Shown here: in pieces, positions 7,908 through 17,900 of the stretch
Position numbering within the stretch: position 1 is the first letter of the stretch
Layout: the number at the start of each line of letters is the position of its first letter
Origin: Bacteroidota bacterium
GTDB lineage: Bacteria; Bacteroidota; Bacteroidia; Flavobacteriales_D; Crocinitomicaceae
DNA length: 64,000 nucleotides
Assembly: GCA_016192075.1 (NCBI GenBank)
Contig: JACPUU010000009.1
Coordinates: forward strand, 62,001-126,000
Direction of reading: 5' to 3'
Program-made: the position numbers and the translations under genes
The notes under the pieces: generated by a model
Told to the model about the DNA's origin: nothing
The model's input: only the letters and a program-made list of their open reading frames with translations
Database searches by the model: none

Positions 7908-9569
7908 ATGAAAAAATTTATACTTTCCATTTTTGCAGTTCCGCTTATTTTTAATTCCGGTTATTCGCAACTTAATCTTGTGAGTAACATGAATCCGGGT
8001 GCAACAAGTTCTATACCGGATTTTCTCTACGTATTCAATGACAAAGTCTACTACACCGCCGATGATGGAACGTTTGGCGCTGAAGTTTGGGAGTACAACG
8101 GATCCGCTTCACCACAACTCGATTATGAAGTAAACACATCCGGCTCAAGTGCAACCGCCGGCCACTTCTGCGAATTCAATGGTAAGCTCTGTTTTTCAGG
8201 ATATGAGTCAGTCTATGGCAATGAGCTTTATGAATACGACGGAATAAATGCACCTGTGCGAATTTCAGATATTAATCCAGGTAGTGCCAATTCAATTCCT
8301 ACCGGGATGACCGTTTTTAACGGCAAACTTTACTTTTATGGAGTAGGCCCGGGTAATGACTATGAGTTTTATGTTTACGATGGTATTAATCCGCCATCAT
8401 TGGTAGCTAATATAAATCCAACCGGAAATTCTTTTCCCGCCGGATTCACCGAATTTAACGGAAAATTATACTTCAGTGCAAATGATGGCGTAAACGGCAT
8501 TGAACTATGGGAATATGACGGAACAAATCCACCAACCATGCTTTTGGACATTAATCCAGGTACAAATAATTCCATTCCTCAGTATTTTAAAGTTTACAAC
8601 AATAAACTTTATTTCAATGCTGACAACGGTGTTAACGGAACAGAAATATGGATGTATGACGGAACAAACCCTCCGGCTATGGTTGTTGATATGATCGCTG
8701 GTTCAGGTTCTTTTGATCCAAGATATTTTTATGTGTATAACAGCAAATTAATTTTCAGCGCCATTGATGCTGTTGCCGGAAATGAACTGTGGCAATACGA
8801 TGGAGTCAATACCCCAACACTGGTTTTTGACATCAACACCAATCCGTCCATTGGCCTTCACAATTCACATCCGCGCCATTTTATTGAATACAACAACCTG
8901 CTTTATTTCAGAGCGCAGGATGAAACACATGGAAGAGAATTGTGGGCCTGGGATGGTGTAAATAATCCTGTTTTTATTGTTGATATAAATCCTGGTACGG
9001 CACATTCATCGGAAGACTGGAATCTGAATACAACCAAACGAATGGTGGTATTAAATGGCAAATTGATTTTAGCTGCCGACGATGGTGTTGTTGGTGAAGA
9101 ACTTTTTGAATATACCGGCTGCCTGGTCAATGCGGCTGTTACCGAATCAAACATGATCATTACAGCAACGCAGTCCGGCGCTTCTTATCAGTGGATTGAC
9201 TGTAACACAAATACACCAATCTCTGGTGAAACCAATCAAAGTTTTACAGCAACCGCTGACGGTGATTATGCTGTTATTGTCGCTGACGGAGCATGCATTG
9301 ACACATCTGTTTGTACCACCATTCTGGGACTTGGTTTGAATAACGATTCGCAAAACAGGCTTGCTGTTTTTCCAAATCCGGCACAAACAAATCTGACCAT
9401 TGAAATAACAGAACCCATTGAATTTATCCGGATCTTTAATTCAACCGGAACGCTTGTTCAAACTGAAGTAAAAAACAGTTTCCCGGTAGAAAACCTTCCG
9501 GCCGGAATGTATGTTTTGCAGGTTCAAACGGAAAGCGGAATTTCAACAACACGATTTGTAAAAGAATAA
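7908..9569 (+). CDS. T9SS-secreted ELWxxDGT-type beta-propeller protein
   Basis: 553 residues from ATG 7908; the upstream in-frame TTG at 7884 lies inside the -7 element. The signal peptide ends near NSGYSQ. About eight repeats follow the pattern FNGKLYFSANDGVNGIELWE, then YDGTNPP, the ELWxxDGT family. An Ig-like module (SYQWIDCN, ACIDTSVC) and a type A T9SS sorting domain (AVFPNPAQTNLTIEI to TTRFVKE) follow. The architecture matches the preceding gene but with a different propeller family. It is likely surface-exposed or released; the ligand is unknown. Confidence 0.9.
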   Translation: MKKFILSIFAVPLIFNSGYSQLNLVSNMNPGATSSIPDFLYVFNDKVYYTADDGTFGAEVWEYNGSASPQLDYEVNTSGSSATAGHFCEFNGKLCFSGYESVYGNELYEYDGINAPVRISDINPGSANSIPTGMTVFNGKLYFYGVGPGNDYEFYVYDGINPPSLVANINPTGNSFPAGFTEFNGKLYFSANDGVNGIELWEYDGTNPPTMLLDINPGTNNSIPQYFKVYNNKLYFNADNGVNGTEIWMYDGTNPPAMVVDMIAGSGSFDPRYFYVYNSKLIFSAIDAVAGNELWQYDGVNTPTLVFDINTNPSIGLHNSHPRHFIEYNNLLYFRAQDETHGRELWAWDGVNNPVFIVDINPGTAHSSEDWNLNTTKRMVVLNGKLILAADDGVVGEELFEYTGCLVNAAVTESNMIITATQSGASYQWIDCNTNTPISGETNQSFTATADGDYAVIVADGACIDTSVCTTILGLGLNNDSQNRLAVFPNPAQTNLTIEITEPIEFIRIFNSTGTLVQTEVKNSFPVENLPAGMYVLQVQTESGISTTRFVKE

Positions 9570-9614
9570 TTTTTGCTTTTGATCAGTAAGGCCCCATTCT
9601 TAACCGGATGGGGC
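9367..9614 (+). repeat. Copy 2 of the 248-bp repeat (T9SS tail plus terminator)
   Basis: Ungapped partner of 7563-7810 at a constant offset of 1804 bp. Many differences fall at third codon positions, so the encoded tail stays functional. Confidence 0.9.
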
Positions 9615-9617
9615 CTT
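9588..9617 (+). terminator. Terminator hairpin
   Basis: Stem aaggccccat (9588-9597) pairs with atggggcctt (9608-9617), loop 10 nt, followed by an AT-rich stretch rather than a pure T run. Confidence 0.75.
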
Positions 9618-9725
9618 ATTATTTTAAATTTGAATAAACGACTGAAAAACAGAACTATAGCTCTCAAAACAGGCGCTCCTTGTAACTTTTAGCCGGCAAA
9701 ATTGTTTCACTATCAAACGCGATTG

Positions 9726-10685
9726 ATGAAATATTTGCTTTCAATAGTATTTTCAATTTGCCTTTTTTCAAAAGCAAGTGCAGCGGTTATTCCCCAATCG
9801 TTGATTGCGCATGCTGATTCCTGCAGCAAAGCAGTACAGATCAGTCACCAGCGGTTAAGTAAATACCTGGCCTCAGGTGCTCAGACAGACGAGGACAAAG
9901 TGCTCATTTTTTCATACTGGATTGCAAAAAACATCTCCTATAACCTGAAAGAGGCCCGTGAACACCACCGTACCAATAAAACGGCCTACGAAGTTTTGAG
10001 AAACCAGAATGCGGTGTGTGAAGGGTATGCCATACTTTTTCAGCAGTTCTGCCTTGACCAGGAAATTCCCTGTTATGTGGTATACGGCCATGGCTACGGT
10101 AATTTTATAAAACGTGCGTTTTCGATGGCGCACATGCGGCACGCCTGGAATGTTGTTTACCTGAACGGACAATGGAAACTCCTGGATGTTACCTGGGCAT
10201 CCGGCGAAATGAAACACACTGATTTTGAAAAGACGCGCGAACTGTCCTGGATTTTTGCAGACCCGTCTGAATTTATCAAAACCCATTATCCAAACGATCC
10301 ACGATGGCAACTTTTGAAAAGTCCCGCATCACGCCGTGAATTCTGGAGCCAGTCACCAACCATTTCTGAAAAACAATATGCGCTTGAAGATTCACTCAGT
10401 GTATTGCTTCATCGTGAAAGGTACCTGAACGAAGTATACATCTGCAAAAGTGAATTTGAAGAACAGGGTGATGAATATGTTTACATTAAAAACCTGATTC
10501 ACCTGGGATGGTCATACGTGGGCGGATCTTTTGATTCAGAAAAGGTAAAACAAGGCATTGAAATTTTTTCGTTTGCAGAGGCTGAGCTGAAGCGGATTCA
10601 TACACCGCTTACACAGGTATTGTATCAGCCGGACATCAAAAAAGGCATTCACACAGCGGCAATCAGGCTTGAGACAAAAAAATAA
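9726..10685 (+). CDS. Secreted transglutaminase-like cysteine protein
   Basis: 319 residues from ATG 9726 (a TTG at 9702 is possible). The signal peptide ends near SKASA. A transglutaminase-like core carries the full triad: Cys98 in NAVCEGYAILFQ, His in MRHAWNVVYLNGQW, and Asp in KLLDVTWASG. In secreted bacterial proteins this fold usually acts as a peptidase or amidase, or as an inactive binder, rather than a crosslinker. The C-terminal 120 residues are helical and unassigned. A TAnnTTTG-like TAACTTTT occurs upstream. Confidence 0.82.
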   Translation: MKYLLSIVFSICLFSKASAAVIPQSLIAHADSCSKAVQISHQRLSKYLASGAQTDEDKVLIFSYWIAKNISYNLKEAREHHRTNKTAYEVLRNQNAVCEGYAILFQQFCLDQEIPCYVVYGHGYGNFIKRAFSMAHMRHAWNVVYLNGQWKLLDVTWASGEMKHTDFEKTRELSWIFADPSEFIKTHYPNDPRWQLLKSPASRREFWSQSPTISEKQYALEDSLSVLLHRERYLNEVYICKSEFEEQGDEYVYIKNLIHLGWSYVGGSFDSEKVKQGIEIFSFAEAELKRIHTPLTQVLYQPDIKKGIHTAAIRLETKK

Positions 10686-10782
10686 CGAGAGTCCGGCATA
10701 ACTGACAAAGATCAGTTCATCTGCTTTCAAACCGTGGTAACGGTATAATTCGTAATTTGCAATTTTACGCTTCTAAAAACAG

Positions 10783-11190
10783 ATGGTTATGAAAAATACC
10801 GCCGAAGTTATGAATCACTTTTATCAGAATCTGGGTAAACTCTTTTATGCAGTTGCTGCGGCTGATAAGAAAGTAAGTGAAGCTGAAGTTGAAAAACTGA
10901 AAGCCGATGTTACAAAGTACTGGCTGGCACTTGAAGATTCGACCGATTACTTTGGTTCTGACGCCGCTTTTCAGATTGAAATTGTCTTTGACTGGTTAAT
11001 TGAAGAAATGCCAAATTCTGAAAAATGTTACCAGGATTTTGCCACTTTCCGCAAAAAACACGACAGCATTTTTACAAAACCGGTTAAAGAACTTATCTGG
11101 AAAACCTGCGAAGATATTGCTTCTTCATCCAACAGTAAAAACAAATCTGAACTGGTTTTACTGAGCCGCATTTCCCAGTTATTGGGATAA
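10783..11190 (+). CDS. TerB-like small helical protein
   Basis: 135 residues; ATG at 10783 or two codons later. The segment LGKLFYAVAAADKKVSEAEVEKLKADV resembles the acidic-helix pattern of TerB/co-chaperone-like domains (AxADGxVSxxE). The rest is helical with no signal or membrane segment. It is probably a cytoplasmic TerB-fold protein. Its role is not readable, and no Ter genes lie nearby. Confidence 0.55.
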   Translation: MVMKNTAEVMNHFYQNLGKLFYAVAAADKKVSEAEVEKLKADVTKYWLALEDSTDYFGSDAAFQIEIVFDWLIEEMPNSEKCYQDFATFRKKHDSIFTKPVKELIWKTCEDIASSSNSKNKSELVLLSRISQLLG

Positions 11191-11378
11191 TAAACGTGCG
11201 CTTCTGAAACACAGGTCTTTTCAGGCTTGTTGCCTTGTCTGCAAACAGGTTGTGCCGGATTTCTAAGCCGTGTAGCCGCCGTATTTTTGCAATACGTGAT
11301 TTTGTTTCCATGTACTTAATTTCTGCCGGGTCAGGCAAATTAACTATCTTTGATGCCTGAAAATTAGGACCTTTAATC

Positions 11379-11966
11379 ATGGAAATCATTGAACAATACA
11401 GGACTCAGATTCTTGAAACAGCAATTGTTCTGGGCATTTTAATCCTGATCAATTTTGCCATTCGCAAATGGAGTTTCAGAATTGCCAAAAAATTTCACCT
11501 TGGGCTGGAACGCAGACGTATCACAACACGTATTGTAAACCTTTTATTGCTACTGGTTGGTGCCATTTCGATTATGGGTATCTGGGGGCTTGATCAAAAA
11601 GAGCTGTTTGTTTTTCTCACCTCTACGCTCACCGTGCTGGGTGTTGGATTTTTTGCCACCTGGTCTATCTTAAGCAATATCACATCAGGCCTGTTGCTGT
11701 ATTTCAATCACCCGCTGCACATTGGTGATCACATTAAAATAATGGATAAAGAAGCTCCCGTAGAAGGTATTTTAACCGATATATCCATGTTTTTTATGCA
11801 CATTGAAACAACTGATGGAGAAAAAATAACCATTCCCAATTCAATTGTTACCCAAAAAACAATTTCCATTAAAACCAGTGAGGAGAATAAAAATACAGCC
11901 GTAAAAAAAGAAGCAAAACCGCTGCCGTTTGAAAACCCGGTCAGCACCAAAACAGAAGTGAATTAA
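11379..11966 (+). CDS. Small MscS-family mechanosensitive channel
   Basis: 195 residues with three hydrophobic segments (about 12-32, 55-75, 80-110). The pore-lining helix and beta-domain hallmarks are GVGFFATWSILSNITSGLLLYFNHPLHIGDHIKI, then EGILTDISMFFMHIETTDGEKITIPNS. That is the conserved MscS core with a short C-terminus and no extra N-terminal helices. It should gate ions and solutes on membrane tension. It ends one base before the convergent Fe-S gene. Confidence 0.88.
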   Translation: MEIIEQYRTQILETAIVLGILILINFAIRKWSFRIAKKFHLGLERRRITTRIVNLLLLLVGAISIMGIWGLDQKELFVFLTSTLTVLGVGFFATWSILSNITSGLLLYFNHPLHIGDHIKIMDKEAPVEGILTDISMFFMHIETTDGEKITIPNSIVTQKTISIKTSEENKNTAVKKEAKPLPFENPVSTKTEVN

Positions 11967-11967
11967 C

Positions 11968-12924
11968 CTACGGGCGGTTTAGTTTATTGTACGCGTGTTT
12001 TTTGGCATCATCCACATCATCTGCCAGCGGTGGTGGCTCTTCCATTATTATTTCAGGAAAAAGGCTGGTTTGAAAGCCTTCAAAATCTTTTGCCCATTCT
12101 TTGTGATTGTATACACAAACAGGCAGGCAGATAGAACAGTAATTGTGTTTGGCAAAATACGGAAAACACCGGGCCGTGTCTACTACATACCGGTCATTCC
12201 CCAGGTGATCTTTTCCTGCTTCAGCGCTGCGGTTATCTGGTATGGCTTTTGCCGGACAGTAAATACGGCAGGCTTTGCACTTTTCACAAAATTTACCAAT
12301 ACCCGCATCAACCGGATGGTCAATTTGCAGCTGCATGGGTGTAGCAATGCTACCCATTCTGAAAAGTGGTCCCAGTTTGGGATGAATAATGGATCCATGC
12401 CTGCCTAACTCGCCAAAACCCGCCTTCAGTCCAATAGGTATGTGCAGCAAATCACTGTCTCCAATGGGGTGTTCTACTTTGCAGGGATATCCCAGGCTTC
12501 GGATGTGAGCCGCCAGCCGGATAATTACCTCACCCAGGGAATGGTAGATCCGCATGCATTCAATGGCTGATTCACGCGAGGGTACAACCTGAAATTCCCG
12601 CCAGCGCATACGCTGCCCCAATGCAATTGCAAAAGGTTCCTGAACGGTTTTACCTTTGTATACATCACCGGGTTCAATTTCACAAATGCCAACAATGTCT
12701 GCCCCAAACTCAAGCGCTTTTGATTTAATGTGGGCAGCTGCCTCCTGCGGGTTTTTAAAAATGGTTTTATGGGAATTTACCGGTGAATCAAACCGGCGGT
12801 ACTGATCTTCACGAATTTCTTTCAGCATGCGCTCCACTTCATCAATGTGAATAGTTCTGCCACCAACTGCGCTGTACCAGTCGTCCCAGGCAAATGCCGG
12901 AGGAGATGCTGCTTTATCACTCAT
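11968..12924 (-). CDS. RdhA/QueG-like protein with two [4Fe-4S] clusters
   Basis: 318 residues. The C-terminal half has two cluster motifs: CEKCKACRIYCP, and CFPYFAKHNYCSICLPVC. The middle GFGELGRHGSIIHPKLGP resembles the cobamide-binding region of reductive dehalogenases and of epoxyqueuosine reductase QueG. There is no Tat signal and no membrane anchor gene beside it, so a respiratory dehalogenase is unlikely; a cytoplasmic corrinoid Fe-S reductase is more plausible. The substrate is unknown. It converges with the MscS gene. Confidence 0.7.
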   Translation of the reverse strand: MSDKAASPPAFAWDDWYSAVGGRTIHIDEVERMLKEIREDQYRRFDSPVNSHKTIFKNPQEAAAHIKSKALEFGADIVGICEIEPGDVYKGKTVQEPFAIALGQRMRWREFQVVPSRESAIECMRIYHSLGEVIIRLAAHIRSLGYPCKVEHPIGDSDLLHIPIGLKAGFGELGRHGSIIHPKLGPLFRMGSIATPMQLQIDHPVDAGIGKFCEKCKACRIYCPAKAIPDNRSAEAGKDHLGNDRYVVDTARCFPYFAKHNYCSICLPVCVYNHKEWAKDFEGFQTSLFPEIIMEEPPPLADDVDDAKKHAYNKLNRP

Positions 12925-13049
12925 TCACCGAAAAATACGCATTTTTACCAGAATAGTGCCACCTGCAGCCGGAAGATTCTTTTTGCGTTATTTTTGCTGC
13001 TGTGGTTCTTTCTGAATCAGGAAGCCTGAAAACAAAAGCCCGTTTTTAA

Positions 13050-13463
13050 ATGACAACTCAAACGCGTGACATACTTTTCCCTGACACGGAGCAAAAAATA
13101 CGGCAGCGGATAAGAACCGGAAAAAATGTCGACGTTGCCGACAACGGAACCGTCCTTGTTGTTTCACGCGTGCGCAGACTTCCCAGGCATGGATTGCTGC
13201 GCATACTTATTCCACGGGTTCAGGTAAAAATCAGCACCTCACCGAAAAGTCTGTCTTATAAAATCAGTCCTGATAAACTGGCCTGGTTTTGCCTGGTTGT
13301 TTTTGCCCTGGGTATTGTTGTGGAACTGGCAATGGATCGTCAAAAATTTCCACGCGATTATCCGCCGGAATTTAGTTATGCCCTGTTTGTTTATTATACA
13401 TCGATGTGCATTTTTGAAATCAAAAAAACGCGACGCTTGTTTGAAGAAATACTGGCCGGCTAA
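13050..13463 (+). CDS. Small membrane protein, unknown
   Basis: 137 residues. A basic N-terminal half (RQRIRTGKNVDVADNGTVLVVSRVRRLPRHG) is followed by two hydrophobic segments, LAWFCLVVFALGIVVELAM and FSYALFVYYTSMCIFEI, and a short basic tail. It is divergent from the Fe-S gene and ends three bases before the convergent biotin carboxylase gene. I do not recognise a family. Confidence 0.55.
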   Translation: MTTQTRDILFPDTEQKIRQRIRTGKNVDVADNGTVLVVSRVRRLPRHGLLRILIPRVQVKISTSPKSLSYKISPDKLAWFCLVVFALGIVVELAMDRQKFPRDYPPEFSYALFVYYTSMCIFEIKKTRRLFEEILAG

Positions 13464-13466
13464 GTA

Positions 13467-14933
13467 TTACCGGTTGGTTTTCCAGGCTGAATATTTCTGG
13501 TCAAGGTAAACCGGCTCCGCGTCATTTCTGATCTTTTTAAACACTGTATACGCAGCCTCAGCCAATTCAGGACTGATTTCAGACCGGAGGTATTCTGGTT
13601 TAAAAAATTCAGGTACAAAATTGATGGTAAATTTTCCGGATCTGAATTCAGGATGATCGAGTGCAAAACGACAGAATCCAAGGGTGGTTGAAAAACCGCA
13701 GATTTCAAATTCATCAATAGCCTTCAGCATTTTTGAAATAGCCTCTTCACGGTCTTTGCCATGAACAATCAGTTTGGCAATCATGGGGTCGTACATGAGT
13801 GGAATGTTCATTCCTTCAGTATACCCATCATCAACACGCACGCCGATGCCAACTGGTTTTACATAGCGCACAATTTTACCTAAATCAGGTAAAAAGTTAT
13901 TTTCAGGATCTTCAGCACAGATACGAACTTCGATGGAATGTCCGTCCAGTTTTACATCCTGCTGGGTGTATGCCAGCTTTTCTCCGCGGGCAACCTTAAT
14001 TTGCTCTTCTACCAGGTCAAGGCCGGTAATCATTTCAGTAACCGGATGTTCTACCTGCAAACGGGTATTCATTTCCAGGAAATAAAAATTTTTGTCTTTG
14101 TCAAGCAAAAACTCAACTGTTCCAACCCCTTCATAATCGCACGAACGGGCTACATTGACAGCTGCCTCACCTATTTTTTTGCGCAATGCAGCATCAACTA
14201 CTGCAGACGGTGCCTCTTCAATCAGTTTCTGGTGCCGGCGCTGGACAGAACATTCACGCTCATTCAGGTAAATGACATTCCCATGCTGATCTGCTATCAC
14301 CTGAATTTCGATGTGCTTAGGCTGCTGCACAAATTTTTCAATAAAAACGGCTCCGTTTCCGAATGATGAAATGGCTTCAGAGGTAGCACGCTCAAACTGC
14401 TCTTTGAAATCAGCCTCTTTTTCAACGGTTCTCATTCCTTTTCCACCGCCGCCGGCTGATGCTTTAATCAAAATGGGATACCCCACTTCTTTTGCAATTT
14501 TCTTTCCGGTTTCAATGTCGGTAATGGCTTCATCAGTGCCGGGTACCATAGGTACATCAAACTTTTTAACGGCCTGTTTGGCATCCAGCTTATCACCCAT
14601 TACCCGAATAGCTTTAAGCGTGGGGCCAATGAACTTAATCCCTGCCTTTGCCACGCGTTCAGCAAACACGGCATTCTCTGATAAAAAACCATATCCCGGA
14701 TGAATACCATCTGCCTGGGATGCTTTTGCAACCGCCAGAATTTTATCCATGTTCAGGTAACTTTCAGAAGGTGTTGGATTTCCAATGCAATAGGACTCGT
14801 CTGCAAACTTTACAAAGGGAGCATCTGCATCTGCTTCAGAATAGACAGCAATACTGGCAATGTGAAGTCTTTTCAGCGTTTTCATTACGCGAAGTGCTAT
14901 TTCACCCCGGTTTGCTATGAGTACTTTTTTCAT
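13467..14933 (-). CDS. accC: Biotin carboxylase subunit
   Basis: 488 residues, ATP-grasp fold. It shows GYGFLSENAVFAE, the ATP-binding glycine loop KASAGGGGKGMRTVEKE, GTVEFLLDKDKNFYFLEMN, and the active-site strand TRLQVEHPVTE. It carboxylates biotin on a BCCP partner for acetyl-, propionyl- or other acyl-CoA carboxylase; the partner is not next to it. Its ATG overlaps the TGA of the TamB-like gene by four bases (ATGA), so the two are probably translated together. Confidence 0.93.
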   Translation of the reverse strand: MKKVLIANRGEIALRVMKTLKRLHIASIAVYSEADADAPFVKFADESYCIGNPTPSESYLNMDKILAVAKASQADGIHPGYGFLSENAVFAERVAKAGIKFIGPTLKAIRVMGDKLDAKQAVKKFDVPMVPGTDEAITDIETGKKIAKEVGYPILIKASAGGGGKGMRTVEKEADFKEQFERATSEAISSFGNGAVFIEKFVQQPKHIEIQVIADQHGNVIYLNERECSVQRRHQKLIEEAPSAVVDAALRKKIGEAAVNVARSCDYEGVGTVEFLLDKDKNFYFLEMNTRLQVEHPVTEMITGLDLVEEQIKVARGEKLAYTQQDVKLDGHSIEVRICAEDPENNFLPDLGKIVRYVKPVGIGVRVDDGYTEGMNIPLMYDPMIAKLIVHGKDREEAISKMLKAIDEFEICGFSTTLGFCRFALDHPEFRSGKFTINFVPEFFKPEYLRSEISPELAEAAYTVFKKIRNDAEPVYLDQKYSAWKTNR

Positions 14934-17900
14934 GTGTTGGTTGGTGTTGTTTCAGCAGGGACAGGTGTTCTTCTGCGGTTAGGTTTAGACGCATCCCTGA
15001 TTTTAATGTCTTTTGATTCAGGTCTGAAAATATTTAAGAAGCCTTGCAGTAACTTAAATTCTTTGGTGGTCTCAAAAGTCTCCTGGTAGTGCATACTGAC
15101 ACCTTGTGTGAAAGCGCCCTGGTCTGTTTCAGCACCCGAGTTAGACTCATTAAAAAAGTTCATGGTGAATGTACCGTCTTCATTCAACTGGTATTCTACC
15201 CTCACATCTCCAACCACTGTGCTGGCTGACTGCTCATCCCCTTCAACCACACCGCCGCTGACAGAAACAGTTACGTTATCACTAAGCTGACGCTGAACCT
15301 GGAATCCTTTTGTACCGGTAAGGTTGGCCGATATTTTAAAGTTACCGCTGATAGCATCAAACATGGCATTCATCTGATCTTCCAGCACACCCAATGCACC
15401 GCTGCCGGCTTCACCTGTTCCGTAAACGGGAATAAAACGCTGCAGTACCAGTATTGCAAAAAACTGTTTGGTGAGCATGTCTTTTTCAGCGGTAAGTGCT
15501 TTTACGGCATCTTTTCCTTCCTGGTCTGATTCAGGTGCATCAATATTAAAATCAAGCTGCGGTGCCATTAATGTTTTGCTCATCAGCAGGTATCCTCTTA
15601 CAAGGTCTTTGTTGTTTCCGCGGGGAGTTGTGCCCGGCGGCATAACATCCTGCAATGACAAGGTGCGGTCAAATGTTGCTGTAATATCAATGTCTGCATC
15701 ATAGGGTGAACGTGTCCAGCGAATAGTACTTTCAGGGTCAATGGCAAAATCTTCACGCACCAGTGTTTTCATGCGCATGTTGTAAACGCCTTTCAGAATC
15801 TGGTATTTTCCAAACATGGTCATTTCACCGTAATCGTCCATTGCTATTTCAATATCTCCGACACCGCGTGCAACAATCTGATCACCGTAAACCGGCTCAA
15901 ATACAATAGTCACCTGGGCTTCTTGTGTCACGTGAAATTTCATATCAAGCGTCATTCCCATACGCTCTATTTCTTCCACAATGGTCACTGCAGTTGTATC
16001 TTCAGGTTTGGTAAATTTGATAAACGATGTTTCTTCAAGTTCAGAAGTACCATACAACGGCAGCACCAGGTCTGTTCCCTTTTTAGTAGTAGCGTCTACC
16101 GTAATCTGCACCAGGTCATCATACCCAAAAATATTGACAAGCCCTGAGATGTAAGCTTTACCATAATAGTAACTGCCCTCTTCATAAACGGTATTCATAA
16201 CCAGGAATTTTTCAGACAGGGAGGGATCTTCCATATCAAGCGTTACATCGTAGTTAAAGCCACTCCAGTCATCGTGATAAATCTGCATGTTGGCATAGGC
16301 CTGGTTTCCTTCCTGGTCAAAAAGATCCATGTGGTTTACAATAATTTCACCTTCACCAAATTCAACACCCCCTGAAAAACCAAAGCCAACGTTGAACATT
16401 GGCACCATTACCCCTGCCATCAGAATATCCAGGTCTCCGTTAATAACCGGGTTTGTAAGTTCACCGGTAACTTTGAGTTCACCGTTCAGAATACCTTCAA
16501 TATCGGTATACAACTCCGGATCTTCGAAAGCATTTAAGAATGAAATATCGGTGTAATCAAAAAGCAGATCCAGCTGTATGTTGTCTTCTTCTTTATCCAT
16601 CCAGTAGTTTCCTTCAAAACGGAATGTTTCACTTTTATCACGTTTGAGATTTCCAAGCACGCCAATACTGTTGGTTGTTTTGTCCCACTGGCTGCCAACC
16701 ATGAGATCACCCACCAGTTCACCGTTAACCACAAAGTTGGTAACGTCAGACACCGATTGAAAACGAATGTTGTCATACACGTCTGCCACGCCGCCATCAA
16801 TGTTCAGAATACCTCCCAGGGTAATGTCACCGCCAAGCATACCATTCAAATCACTCAGGTCAAAATCTTCGACATAGAAATAGAGCCAGTCATTCGGGTT
16901 TTTGGAAATTTTACCGTCAAAACTCACCAGGTGATCGTCATGCGAAATGTTGAATTTTGACAATTGAATCAAATCAGGATTCCAGAGAATTTTGGAGCTC
17001 GGGTTAATTTCCCACTTGTCTTCTTTCAGGTAGAAAAAGGACGGATCAAAATCTGTCAGGACATTTTTTTGCTGATCAACCACGGTTTTGAAGGCAAAAA
17101 GTGCCGGTTCTGTTCCTTTATAACCGTCCCACCCGAGGTTGGTTAAAAAGGTGTTGTTTTTAACGTAAGAGTCAATGTACAGATTGCGCACCTGAACACT
17201 GTCATTCAGTTTTGCATACTGTGCCTGGTAATAAACACTTGCTTTAAGACTGTCAAACCGGTTTTCCAGTTTTATTTCATTCAATGACATGCCATGATAC
17301 AACAGCGTTTCTACATTCACATCCAGCGCAAACCGCTTTTGCGATACGTTGTAATAGGACTGAATTCTGGAATCTTCGGCAATATACATCTGGTCGTCAA
17401 AAAACTGCAGCAGCGGGTTCACATTGGTTAAGTGAATGTCCAGGTCAAAATATTTGTTTTTGGTTTTGGCAACTTCTTTTGGCGGCACCAGGTTATCAAC
17501 CACGTATGAAAGCTGCGTTTGCAATACCGGGTAAATGTCTGTGAAATCAAATTTACCGGTGAGGTCTACCGTCAGGTAAGGTGAAAATAATTTAATGGTG
17601 TCTGACTCTTTTGACCGGCGGATTGTAAGTGAAAGGGTGTCCATTTCAAAGTCAATGTTTTTTTCTTTGTAGCTCAGGTCTGAAATGCGCACATCACCAC
17701 TCAGGTTATCCATCGACGTTCCACGCACCTGCACTTTGATTTTTGACTGAAACCGGTTGGCAATACTGTCATTGGTAAAATTCAGATCAGCCAGGTGGGC
17801 ACTGTCAATTTTTACGGTAAAATCAAAAAACATGGAACCGTTCAAATCTACTTTTCCATCGTAATTGAGTGCGAGGTTATCATCTTCAATATCAATAACA

